A stretch of 64,000 nt of DNA from Cyanophora paradoxa (lineage: Eukaryota > Glaucocystophyceae > Cyanophorales > Cyanophoraceae), in contig QPMI01000035.1 in NCBI GenBank assembly GCA_004431415.1, positions 124,001 through 188,000 of the forward strand, read 5' to 3'. Under the pieces are notes generated by a model, which worked only from the letters and a program-made list of their open reading frames with translations, did no database searches and was not told the origin of the DNA. Position 1 is the stretch's first letter. Each line of letters begins with the position of its first letter. The position numbers and the translations under genes were made by a program. Shown in pieces: positions 39,757 through 49,496 of the stretch.

Positions 39757-42122
39757 TTTGCTAGGCAAAAACTCGTTTTTTCCAAATATATGTATGACTG
39801 ATATACATATATGGATATGATATACACATAGTCTTGTAGATCTTATCAAGCGCTTCACAGCGCTATGCAGAACGTTGCGTTTTGATGATCTGGTGATGAG
39901 ATATAACAGTTTGAAGATGCGAAAGTCACTTGCCATAGTGGACTTGGTGAAACACTAGCCCGGGAGTCGGCTCAGAGAACACTTGCCATAGTAGACAAGC
40001 AGGGGGGCTCCGCCCCCCCGCATCCCCCCAGTGTTATTTAGGAATCTTTGATTTCTTGTTGTCTATTCTTCTTTGTCTACGTACTACGGTACTACTACTT
40101 CTACTTATTAATTGAACAAAGAATGAGAATGAAGTACTAAAGTTGTGAAGACAGAACAGAAGAAGCTGAAGCACTGAACATAAAGAACAGAACAGATCTG
40201 AGTGCATGAAAGATGTAGAAATTAAACACTGATCATGTAATCTAGAAACAATGCACGAGATGCAATGTAGTCCAAAGCTAGGCTTCATCATTTCTGGTTT
40301 GTCATGAAACATAATGCTTTGCAATTGGTGTTTAATTCTTGGCTGGCAAAGAAATTAAAGGGCGATTTGATATTCTTAGCTATAGCTTTGGCCAGGAAGA
40401 TGAAAAGAAGAGCTAAAGCACTGAACAATTGCAAGAAGTTTGAAATTGCACACATGAATCTCTTGTGGTTCAATCGTATTACAAAGAACAAAAATGAAGC
40501 TGAAGCACTGAACTTCGGAAGAAGAGAGCATTTCAGAACAGATCCAGAAACAATGAAGTGATCACAAAAACAATACAAAAGAAGCACATGCAATGTATTT
40601 CAGGTTTGATCATTTATGTTCTAGATCTGTCATCAAACATCGAGTTTTGGTGTTAAATACTGGCCATGGCTGGCAAAGCAAGGGCAATTCTTAGCAAGAA
40701 AGTGGGCAATAAGCTTGAACGTTAACATTTATTGCAGCAGTGATATACTGTCCAAGTCCCTGTAGCTTTGTACCCCTGTACCTCAGTCTGCCTGTACCCC
40801 TGGGGGTACCCCCAATACACCACCTTGCCAGCTATATATATAGCTATCTAGCCTGGCAATACATTGCAGCACTGATCATGAAAAATTGCAAGAAGCTTAA
40901 GAATTGAACACTTCAATTGACAACTTGGCAAAAACAACCTGGCAAGGTTGTAGAAGAATTGATCATGAACAAGTCAATCATTGATCATTTCATTTCATGC
41001 ATGTAACACGCAACAATATTTTATGCATGCAATGATGCCATGATGAATAATGCATGCATCATGATCAAAATAAAGATCTAGATGCCACTGCAGCTGGGCC
41101 ATCTAGAAGAGAATGTTGTTTGTTTTGTTAAACAAAAACTGCAAGTACAATCTCTTCAATTTCAATTTGGCAAGTTTCTGTTTTGTTTGTTGTGAATGTG
41201 TGAACGTTGTGCTAGTGTTGTGTTTTTATTTTTTTGTCTTGTGTTGTTGTTTGTACATTGCCAAAGTTGTGGAACATATGCTTTTCTTTTTGTTGTACCG
41301 TAGTACATGCCAAGATGTTTAATGCATTATTTATTGTTTGCCAAGAATCAAACCGGCTCTGAATCGGCACTGAGCAGTCAAGTGCACCACAGCACTTCAG
41401 GAAGAAAAAAGGAAAAAAGGGACTTTCCATTGACAGAACTGCCGGATACCCAATTTCAGCCACCAAACTCCACTCTGTGGCAGATCTTCCCACTTCATAC
41501 TTCCAAGCTCACTGGCATAAGCAGCGGCTGCCGCTACTTTTTTAAGAAGTCACAGAGTCATACATCACTCAGTGACTTTTGCTTCTCATGTGGAGCCTGT
41601 CTCAGTGACCACAGTGAGTCAAGGCAGCACTGGCAGCCTTCAAGTGCATATCAAATTGAGTATGCCAATGAGAGCGACAACTCAACCACTGGCCTGCGAT
41701 TCACAAGTTCCCCACTTACCAAACATGCTGGCACGACTGTTGGTAGCCCAGGCTGGACCACCCATGGAGTGCACTCCACTCAGTGAGTTTGACTGTTCGC
41801 ACCGTAGACAATGCTGGCAGTTTGAGTCTGCCGTAGTACTAAACGGAATTGTCTTCCAAGGGGAACATGGGTTAATCTACTATGTAGCACTTGGTGAAAC
41901 AACAGTAATGGCTCAGAGAATAAAGCGCTCAGAACTACGAAGTACAAATCCGACAGGGAACCTTTACTTCGCTGCTCGGTGAAAGCCGTTTTTGGCTCAG
42001 AGAGTAGAGCGCTGGAATTCGGACTCGGGACTACGCGGTTCAAATCCGATCGGGAACCTTTACTTCATTCGCCGTGAAACTTGAAAAGTAAAAAAAAACG
42101 CGGTTTTTTCTAGATTAATGCT
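39757..42122. other. Non-coding tail of island 2, first part
   Basis: AT-rich without convincing genes. It holds a short hairpin-like run gggggctccgcccccc at about 40003-40018; two diverged copies of a segment with ggtgtttaattcttggctgg (about 40275-40460 and 40605-40725); phrases such as gaagctgaagcactgaac repeated at about 40163 and 40496; and the SINE-like units listed below. A 159-codon frame at 41307 has no protein character. Confidence 0.5.
41893..42070 (+). repeat. Two tandem tRNA-derived SINE-like units
   Basis: Each unit has a polymerase III A-box-like segment (ggctcagagaataaagcgct at 41910; ggctcagagagtagagcgct at 41994) and a B-box-like segment (tacaaatccgacagg; ggttcaaatccgatcgg), then the same end gggaacctttacttc. 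The second unit is closer to a real tRNA, but the ends do not pair as an acceptor stem, so this is a retroposon rather than a tRNA gene. A fragment of the same family (cttggtgaaac, then ggctcagagaacact) lies at about 39944-39990. Confidence 0.6.
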
Positions 42123-44604
42123 GTACCCGTCTAGAAAATCAATATTCACGTTTGCTGCGATATCTCAACACCAACTTATCAAATCGATGCGCTGAAAACG
42201 TCATAAAATCGAGCATTTCAAGGCGGTCTGAGCGCTTATCAGCCATATCGACATTTCGATAACCCTGACTCGAAATCGTGATGAAACCGATTTAGAATTT
42301 TGATTTTAAATTCGATTAAAATGCATTAAACGTGAGTTTTTAATATAGATCACCAGGAAGTTATCAAATCGATGCACTGACGGTGCAATATTATCAAATA
42401 TATCATACATAACAATAACTTGCAATCACATATACGAATCTCGATGTACCCGTCTGGAAAATCAATATTCACGTTTGCTGCGATATCTCAACACCAACTT
42501 ATCAAATCGATGCGCTTTAAACGTCATAAAATCGAGCATTTCAAGGCGGTCTGAGCGCTTATCAGCCATATCGACATTTCGATAACCCTGACTCGAAATC
42601 GTGATGAAACCGATTTAGAATTTTGATTTTAAATTCGAATTAAATCCATTAAACGTGAGTTTTTAATATAGATCACCAGGAAGTTATCAAATCGATGCAC
42701 TGACGGTGCAATATTATCAAATATATCATACATAACAATAACTTGCAATCACATATACGAATCTCGATGTACCCGTCTGGAAAATCAATATTCACGTTTG
42801 CTGCGATATCTCAACACCAACTTATCAAATCGATGCGCTTTAAACGTCATAAAATCGAGCATTTCAAGGCGGTCTGAGCGCTTATCAGCCATATCGACAT
42901 TTCGATAACCCTGACTCGAAATCGTGATGAAACCGATTTAGAATTTTGATTTTAAATTCGAATTAAATCCATTAAACGTGAGTTTTTAATATAGATCACC
43001 AGGAAGTTATCAAATCGATGCAATGACGGTGCAATATTATCAAATATATCATACATAACAATAACTTGCAATCACATATACGAATCTCGATGTACCCGTC
43101 TGGAAAATCAATATTCACGTTTGCTGCGATATCTCAACACCAACTTTTCAAATCGATGCGCTTTAAACGTCATAAAATCGAGCATTTCAAGGCGGTCTGA
43201 GCGCTTATCAGCCATATCGACATTTCGATAACCCTGACTCGAAATCGTGATGAAACCGATTTAGAATTTTGATTTTAAATTCGATTAAAATGCATTAAAC
43301 GTGAGTTTTTAATATAGATCACCAGGAAGTTATCAAATCGATGCACTGACGGTGCAATATTATCCAATATATCATACATAACAATAACTTGCAATCACAT
43401 ATACGAATCTCGATGTACCCGTCTGGAAAATCAATATTCACGTTTGCTGCGATATCTCAACACCAACTTATCAAATCGATGCGCTTTAAACGTCATAAAA
43501 TCGAGCATTTCAAGGCGGGTAGCTACGATGTCGATAGATTTTAAACAAATGACGCCTGGTCAATGACTTGTGTATGTAATCTGTTTTCTGGTCTGAGCGC
43601 TTATCAGCCATATCGACATTTCGATAACCCTGACTCGAAATCGTGATGAAACCGATTTAGAATTTTGATTTTAAATTCGATTAAAATGCATTAAACGTGA
43701 GTTTTTAATATAGATCACCAGGAAGTTATCAAATCGATGCACTGACGGTGCAATATTATCCAATATATCATACATAACAATAACTTGCAATCACATATAC
43801 GAATCTCGATGTACCCGTCTGGAAAATCAATATTCACGTTTGCTGCGATATCTCAACACCAACTTATCAAATCGATGCGCTTTAAACGTCATAAAATCGA
43901 GCATTTCAAGGCGGGTAGCTACGATGTCGATAGATTTTAAAAAAATGACGCCTGGTCAATGACTTGTGTATGTAATCTGTTTTCTGGTCTGAGCGCTTAT
44001 CAGCCATATCGACATTTCGATAACCCTGACTCGAAATCGTGATGAAACCGATTTAGAATTTTGATTTTAAATTCGAATTAAATCCATTAAACGTGAGTTT
44101 TTAATATAGATCACCAGGAAGTTATCAAATCGATGCACTGACGGTGCAATATTATCAAATATATCATACATAACAATAACTTGCAATCACATATACGAAT
44201 CTCGATGTACCCGTCTGGAAAATCAATATTCACGTTTGCTGCGATATCTCAACACCAACTTATCAAATCGATGCGCTTTAAACGTCATAAAATCGAGCAT
44301 TTCAAGGCGGGTAGCTACGATGTCGATAGATTTTAAAAAAATGACGCCTGGTCAATGACTTGTGTATGTAATCTGTTTTCTGGTCTGAGCGCTTATCAGC
44401 CATATCGACATTTCGATAACCCTGACTCGAAATCGTGATGAAACCGATTTTGAATTTTGATTTTAAATTCGAATTAAATCCATTAAACGTGAGTTTTTAA
44501 TATAGATCACCAGGAAGTTATCAAATCGATGCACTGACGATCGAATATTATCAAGTATATCATACATAACAATAACTTGCAATCACATATACGAATCTCG
44601 ATGT
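42123..44604 (+). repeat. Satellite-like array, 323-bp and 396-bp units
   Basis: Seven units, starting with gtacccgtctggaaaatcaa at 42123, 42446, 42769, 43092, 43415, 43811 and 44207. The first four are 323 bp. The last three are about 396 bp because of a 73-bp insert (gtagctacgatgtcgataga to tctgttttctg) at the same point after tcaaggcgg. Units are more than 95 percent alike by eye. Non-coding. Confidence 0.95.
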
Positions 44605-45053
44605 GTATACATCGCTATTATGATTAAAGCGAGTTTTGAAATTCAAAATAATTCGATTAAATTCGATTACAACTCAAAAATCGCGATTTTTAACCATATA
44701 CTTATCAATTCGATCCACTTATGATATCGAATAATCAACTATATTATATAGCTTCGATAAACGTGATCACATATATGAAAACATCAATCTAACATTGCAT
44801 TTATTAAGCATCTCCCCTAGATTCCCCCTATTATTAAAGTGGACTCAAGGTTGACTCATATTAATCGTAAAAGTAGTAATAGTATATGGATTTTGTTACG
44901 AATTCAATGCAAGGGTTGACTAAGTGGGTTGAGTTGACTCAAATTTCACAGGAAATAACAATGAATCAGAGTATAAAATGCATTTTTTGAATCAACTACA
45001 CCAACTAACACTGAGATTTTAACAATATATGAGGTCCTTACTGAATATGGTTT
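44605..45053. other. AT-rich non-coding DNA after the satellite
   Basis: Decayed tails of the satellite (gaattcgattaaattcg) and short gttgactca repeats near 44850-44940. No gene seen. Confidence 0.5.
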
Positions 45054-45157
45054 GTGTCACAGGTGTCACAGGTCTATCCCGTGGATTTTAAAAATCAATT
45101 TCTCACTAGGACTTTCCTTGGGATTGACCTGTGACACCTGTGACACCTGTGACACCC
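45054..45157. promoter_or_regulatory. GTGTCACAGG palindrome, copy 2
   Basis: Left arm gtgtcacaggtgtcacaggt at 45054-45073; right arm acctgtgacacctgtgacac, with a third iteration, at 45127-45157; a 53-base spacer. It has the same words and spacing as 27268-27359, but with more regular and more numerous arms. Confidence 0.6.
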
Positions 45158-45395
45158 AATTTTCTAAGGGTCCCCCCTTAGACTTATAAAAACATGATAA
45201 AAACATATCAATTTCATGTATAATTACGATTGGATTCAATAAGAGATCGATTTGTTTATATAAACAAATGAATCATTTATGGATCTTAATCGAGTTTAGC
45301 GATATGTTTCCGAATAAATTAATTAAATTTAATTAAATTTAATCGAGAAAGTACATGAATATAATATCGATTAAATCAATTAAATTTTAGACCAA

Positions 45396-45683
45396 TCACA
45401 CATAGTAAAATGCGGAGTTTTAACCAGAGGCAAGATCTAATTGAGATTCAGTTATATTATTCGGAAATATATACAGATTATCGATTAACTCAGTAAGACT
45501 AATCGGAAAATAAGAGAAATTTACGATAAAATATCGAAAAGAATACAAAATAATCGAAATAAATGAATATTCGATAAGATATACACAGATTATCGATTGA
45601 TTAAAATAGAATATACGAGATATATCAACAAAATCAAGTAAGATTAAGCCGAGGGTTAAAACTCCGCATTTTACTATGTGTGA
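45396..45683. repeat. Perfect 30-bp inverted repeat at the right border of island 2
   Basis: tcacacatagtaaaatgcgg plus agttttaacc at 45396-45425, and its exact reverse complement at 45654-45683, with a 228-bp AT-rich middle of tcgattaa words. The outer arm ends within a few bases of the sharp change to G-rich host DNA. It could be one end of a viral terminal repeat folded back, or a MITE-like insertion at the border. No target duplication is visible. Confidence 0.85.
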
Positions 45684-46315
45684 CGGGGGGACGGGGGTCA
45701 GAGCGAAAGCGCTAGGAGGGGGAGGGGGAGAAGGGGGTGGAAGGGGGGTATGGGGTGGGGGGGGGTGGGAGGCAGAGAGAAAGATTGGGAGAGTTCAGGA
45801 GGAGTGGAGGGGGCGGAAGAGGAAAGAGGATGGGGCGAGGGTGGGGGGCAAGGCAGATAGAGCAAGGCATATGGGGGAGGAAAAGAAGACAAGAAAGAAG
45901 GGGAAGGGGGGAGGAAGAGAGGGACGAAGCGGGAGGGAGGGTACGAGGTACGACGTAGGTAGGAGGGACGAAGGGGGATGGGGTGTATGAGGTGAGGTGG
46001 GTGAGAGAGAGAGAGGGTGGGGCCAGGGGGGGGGGGGGAAGGGGGGGGGAGGGGGCGGGATGGCAGGAGTGGGGGCGGCGGTACGTGGAGAAGGGGGATG
46101 GCTTAAAGGGGGGGTTTGAGGTGGGTAGGGGGAAAGAGAGGGGCAGGAGGAATTCGAAGAGCGGCCAGAGGGGGATAGGAGGGGGCGGCAGGTGAGAGGG
46201 GTCAGGAAAAAAGACCACCTTGGCGAGAGAGGAGGGGGGAGGGGAGATGGGGAGGGGAAGGAGACATGGGCGCAAGGGGAAGGGGGTACGGGATGCAAGG
46301 GAGGGGGAGGGAAAG
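45684..46315 (+). other. 0.63-kb purine-rich tract
   Basis: The plus strand is almost all G and A (for example ggaggggggaggggagatgg), with few pyrimidines. It probably corresponds to a pyrimidine-rich intron of the minus-strand DUF4062-type gene. Open frames in it are artefacts of composition. The tract can form triplex or G-quadruplex structures. Confidence 0.6.
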
Positions 46316-47110
46316 GAAGGAGCGGCCGACCTCGCCGCTGGCGACCTCCTCGTCTCGGATGCCCCACCTGACCCCATCATGGCATCGCGATGTGCAGGAT
46401 CAAAACAGAAGCACAGAAAGGCCGAGCTCGAGCGGCGGGCGCGGACCGCAGGTCGCCGATGTGGAGGAAGAGGCCGCGCTCGGCGCAGAGGGCGCGCAGC
46501 CGCGGGTGCACCACCGCGCGGATCTCGTCGCGCTCCGCCATCATGTCCTCTGCGAGCGCGGGACGCGGGGCGCCAGCGTTATAATCATCCGCGCAGCGAG
46601 CCTCGGAGCGGGACGGGATCCGAGCAGGAAAGGCGCACGGAAGGTGGACGAAACGAAGACGCGGAGGGCGCGCCCGGCCGCGGGGGCGCCCGAGCGGGCT
46701 GCAGGGCCCGCGGCCGCGACCGGGCCCGGGGCGGCAGCGACGGACGCGGCTCCGACGCTGCCGAGCCGCACGGGCACTCCGTGGACGATCACGGGCGCTT
46801 CTGCAGCCGATGGTGCCGGCACCGGCGCCGCGGCCGCGGCCGCTCGACTCGGCGAGCTCCTTGACCGGTCGGCGGCGGACCCGAGCGTCCTTCCGCGGTT
46901 GTCTAGATCTGCTCTGTCTGCAGCTGCGGTGCTAGCTGCTCGGCTAGCTGCGGTGCTGGCACTATTAGTAGAACTGCAACTTCCCATTCGACGACCTTGA
47001 GAGCAGAGGATGCGACTGTGCGACACCAATGTGCTCAAGCGTCGCCGGCGCGCTCGCGTCGACGCTCCAGAAATGCACGCGGCTATTCGTGCACGTACCC
47101 CCTTGACCAA
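46316..47110 (-). CDS. DUF4062-type N-terminal exons of a STAND/NLR-like gene (partial)
   Basis: Exon 1 (47110-46639): Ala/Ser-rich leader then RALRVFVSSTF. Exon 2 (46549-46447): DMMAERDEIRAVVHPRLRAL, then CAERGLFLHIGDLR. Exon 3 (46367 to about 46316): WGIRDEEVASGEVGR. Phases match across both introns (C|AG and CG|G). The joined pattern, with SSTF-D-x-x-x-ERD, Leu-rich, and DLRWG-xxx-E-x-x-SGE, is the DUF4062 module that precedes NACHT domains in NPHP3/TEP1/NWD-like proteins. After exon 3 there is only the purine/pyrimidine tract and then the provirus border at 45683. No NACHT or repeat exons follow, so the gene is truncated or its rest lies across the insertion. The start codon is tentative. 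Confidence 0.7.
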
Positions 47111-49032
47111 CCACTAGTCTTTGTTACCAAGAAGGCACTTGAAGCTTTTAAGCCCTAGAGAGCCGTAGAAACGTGAAGGCGAGGTGCGCCCGCCCCCGGA
47201 CACGGCGCACCCGCGGCCGGCAGCAATTATGATCGCAGGCGCGACCCTCCGACAGCACCGCCGATGGCCGATCGCCGCATGTACATGTGCACGTCCGGGC
47301 ATGTACATGTTGCGCATGCGGCGCTGCAACCCGCACGCTCAGAGCGCGGGACCGCCCATCGCCGCGCCCATCGCCCACGATGGCCGCTCACCGCCTGCGC
47401 ACGTTCGTTATGCGGCGCAAATTCCGCTCGCCTCTAGCTCCGCGGCCGCGGCGTCGTCGCCGCTGAGCGCGAGCGCTGCCCCCGCTGGGCCGGGGCGCGG
47501 CGGCGGCAAAAGCGCAGCGGCGCTCGGCCTCGGAATCCCGCAGTTCCTCCTCCGCAGCCCGTGCCCGTGTCCGTACAGCCCCTCCCGCAGCCCGTGCGCG
47601 GTGCTCCGCGCCTGTCCTTCGCGCAGCCTCGCGGGCTGCGGTCCCCCGCCCCTGCGGGCGGCCCGGGCGGCGGGGCGCTTCTCGGGCCGGGGCGCGCGGG
47701 GCGGCCGGGGCGGCCCTCCGGAGCACCGGCCCCGCCGCCTGCGCGCGGCCCGCGGCCCGACTCCCGGCCGCGGAGTCCCTCGCCGCGGGGCGAGGAGTCG
47801 GGCCGCGGGCCCGACGCGCAGCTCCCCCCCGCGGCCCGCGCGCAGCTCGAGTCTCGTACCTCCTTCCGGGGTACCCTCCGCCGGCCGCCGCCTGTGGCCT
47901 CCCGCCCCTGCTCGCGGAGAAAGGTCCCCCCTCGCCCCCGCCCCTGCCAGGGGGCCCGCCCCGCCCTCCCCGGGGGCCCTGCCCGCAGAGGGCGGGGAGC
48001 CCGGCAAGGGCCCGGCCCGGCGGCGCTCCGGCCTCCTCGGCCCGGGCCCCTCGGGGCCCCCGCCCCGCCCCGGAGGCCCGCCTCCGCCCTTCCCGTACCC
48101 CCCCGCGGCCGCCCCCACAGAGGACGCCCCGGACGCCCGCCCCGAGGTGCTCTACCCCACCCTCTACGCAACTCTCTACCCCGCTCTATCCCCGCTGACG
48201 TCACGCGCGCCCGGTTGCAGCTCGCGCTCCCACGACTGGCGACGTTCGAGCTCGAGTCTCGTACCTCCTTCCCGGGGGTACCCTCCCGCGTGACGTCGCC
48301 CGGTCCGCCGTATCCCGTACCCCGCGCTGTGCTCCGTTTCCCTCCGACCCCGCCCGTCCCGCAGTCCCGCAGGGAACCGGGCAGCCTGCGTTCTCGCGGG
48401 GTAACGCTGAAGGCCTCCGCGGGCCGCCCGTCCGTGTCCGGCCTCGCCCTCGCCCCCGAAGTTCAGGTGAGAGCGTACCCCCCCTCTCTATCTCCTGCAC
48501 CCCGATGAGCTCCCCTCTCCCCTCCGGCTGCGCTCCCTCTCCCCCGTCCCATGCGCCGTCCGGTCCCGTACCCTGCCTCCCTGCCCCCCCCCCCCCCCGT
48601 TGTGACGTGATCCGAGAAGAGGGTACCCCCACAGGCGGCCGGACGGAAGGTGCCTTCTCCCTCTCGGCCCTCGAGCTCGCGCCGGCGGTTAGGCTCCAGC
48701 ACTCGTACCCCGGTCCCAGCCCGCGGCACCGGAGGGGCCCGCGGCTCACCTGAGCCGCCGGCCTGGGCCCCCTCTTCCTCCCGGCCCCCCGCGAGCCCTC
48801 CGAGGCCTCCGCCCCCTCCCGCTCCGCCGTACCCCTCCGTCCCGCTGTCCTCCACCTCCTGCCGCCTCCTTAGGATTCTCGAACAGCCAATATTGTACGT
48901 GTTCTGAACTACGTGCATTCGATTCGAATTCGATTCCAAGTCCGCGACTGGGGCTATATAGCTAGCTGCGTGCAGCGCCGGCGCCGGCTCAGCGGCTGGG
49001 GGTAGCGGCATGCAGCGCCGGCGCCCGCCCGC
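47111..49032. other. GC-rich host DNA, no supported gene
   Basis: Long open frames on both strands reflect GC content near 80 percent. A possible plus-strand exon ends at a GTGAGA donor at 48469 after a frame with VTLKASAGRPSVSGLALAPE, but no partner exons were found. A 35-bp phrase (ctcgagtctcgtacctcctt) occurs at about 47847 and 48252. A C-run of 14-15 is at 48586. Confidence 0.4.
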
Positions 49033-49462
49033 TCAGCGGCCGCAGCGGAGCTCGAGGAGCTCGTCGGCCGACGCCGCGCGCCCCGTCACGAGCGCCGCCG
49101 TCAGGTCCCCGTACATCGAGGGCGGGGCCTGCGCCCCCGGGCCCGCCGCCGGCGGGGCCTCCAGCACGCGGACGGAGAGCGAGGCGGCCGCCAGCGCCGC
49201 CGCGAACGAGGCGGCCGAGCCGTCGTTGACCAGGAGGAGCGCCAGCGGGCGGGCGGCCTCCAGGTGCGGCGTCAGGCCCCCCATAACCTGCCCCAGTTTA
49301 GCGAGCGTAATATTATTAGCTTTGCTAAGCTTTGAATTAAGCGCTAGTGCGATATAGGCTTCTACAGACCTCAGAGACGACGTCGGCGAAGCGCGGGGCG
49401 CGGGGAAGTCCCGCAGGACCTTCGGCGAAGGACGGACCTTCAGGTCCCGCATTCCGCAGGGG

Positions 49463-49496
<34 letters not shown>

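Noticed and set aside
41307-41982. Two frames of 136-159 codons in the island 2 tail
   Set aside because: No domain, no codon bias and no initiation context; they run into the SINE-like units.
41994-42070. Functional tRNA gene
   Set aside because: A-box and B-box-like words are present, but the ends do not pair as an acceptor stem and the anticodon arm is irregular; a SINE is more likely.
42123-44604. CRISPR-like array
   Set aside because: Units are 323-396 bp and uniform throughout, with no short repeats separated by unique spacers.
45676-46380. Long frames on both strands in the purine tract
   Set aside because: Glycine/arginine or proline/serine-only text follows from base composition; the region is better explained as an intron.
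47184-48508. Large plus-strand host gene suggested by 315-369-codon frames
   Set aside because: Overlapping minus-strand frames are as long, no conserved motif is visible, and only one weak donor site supports a gene.
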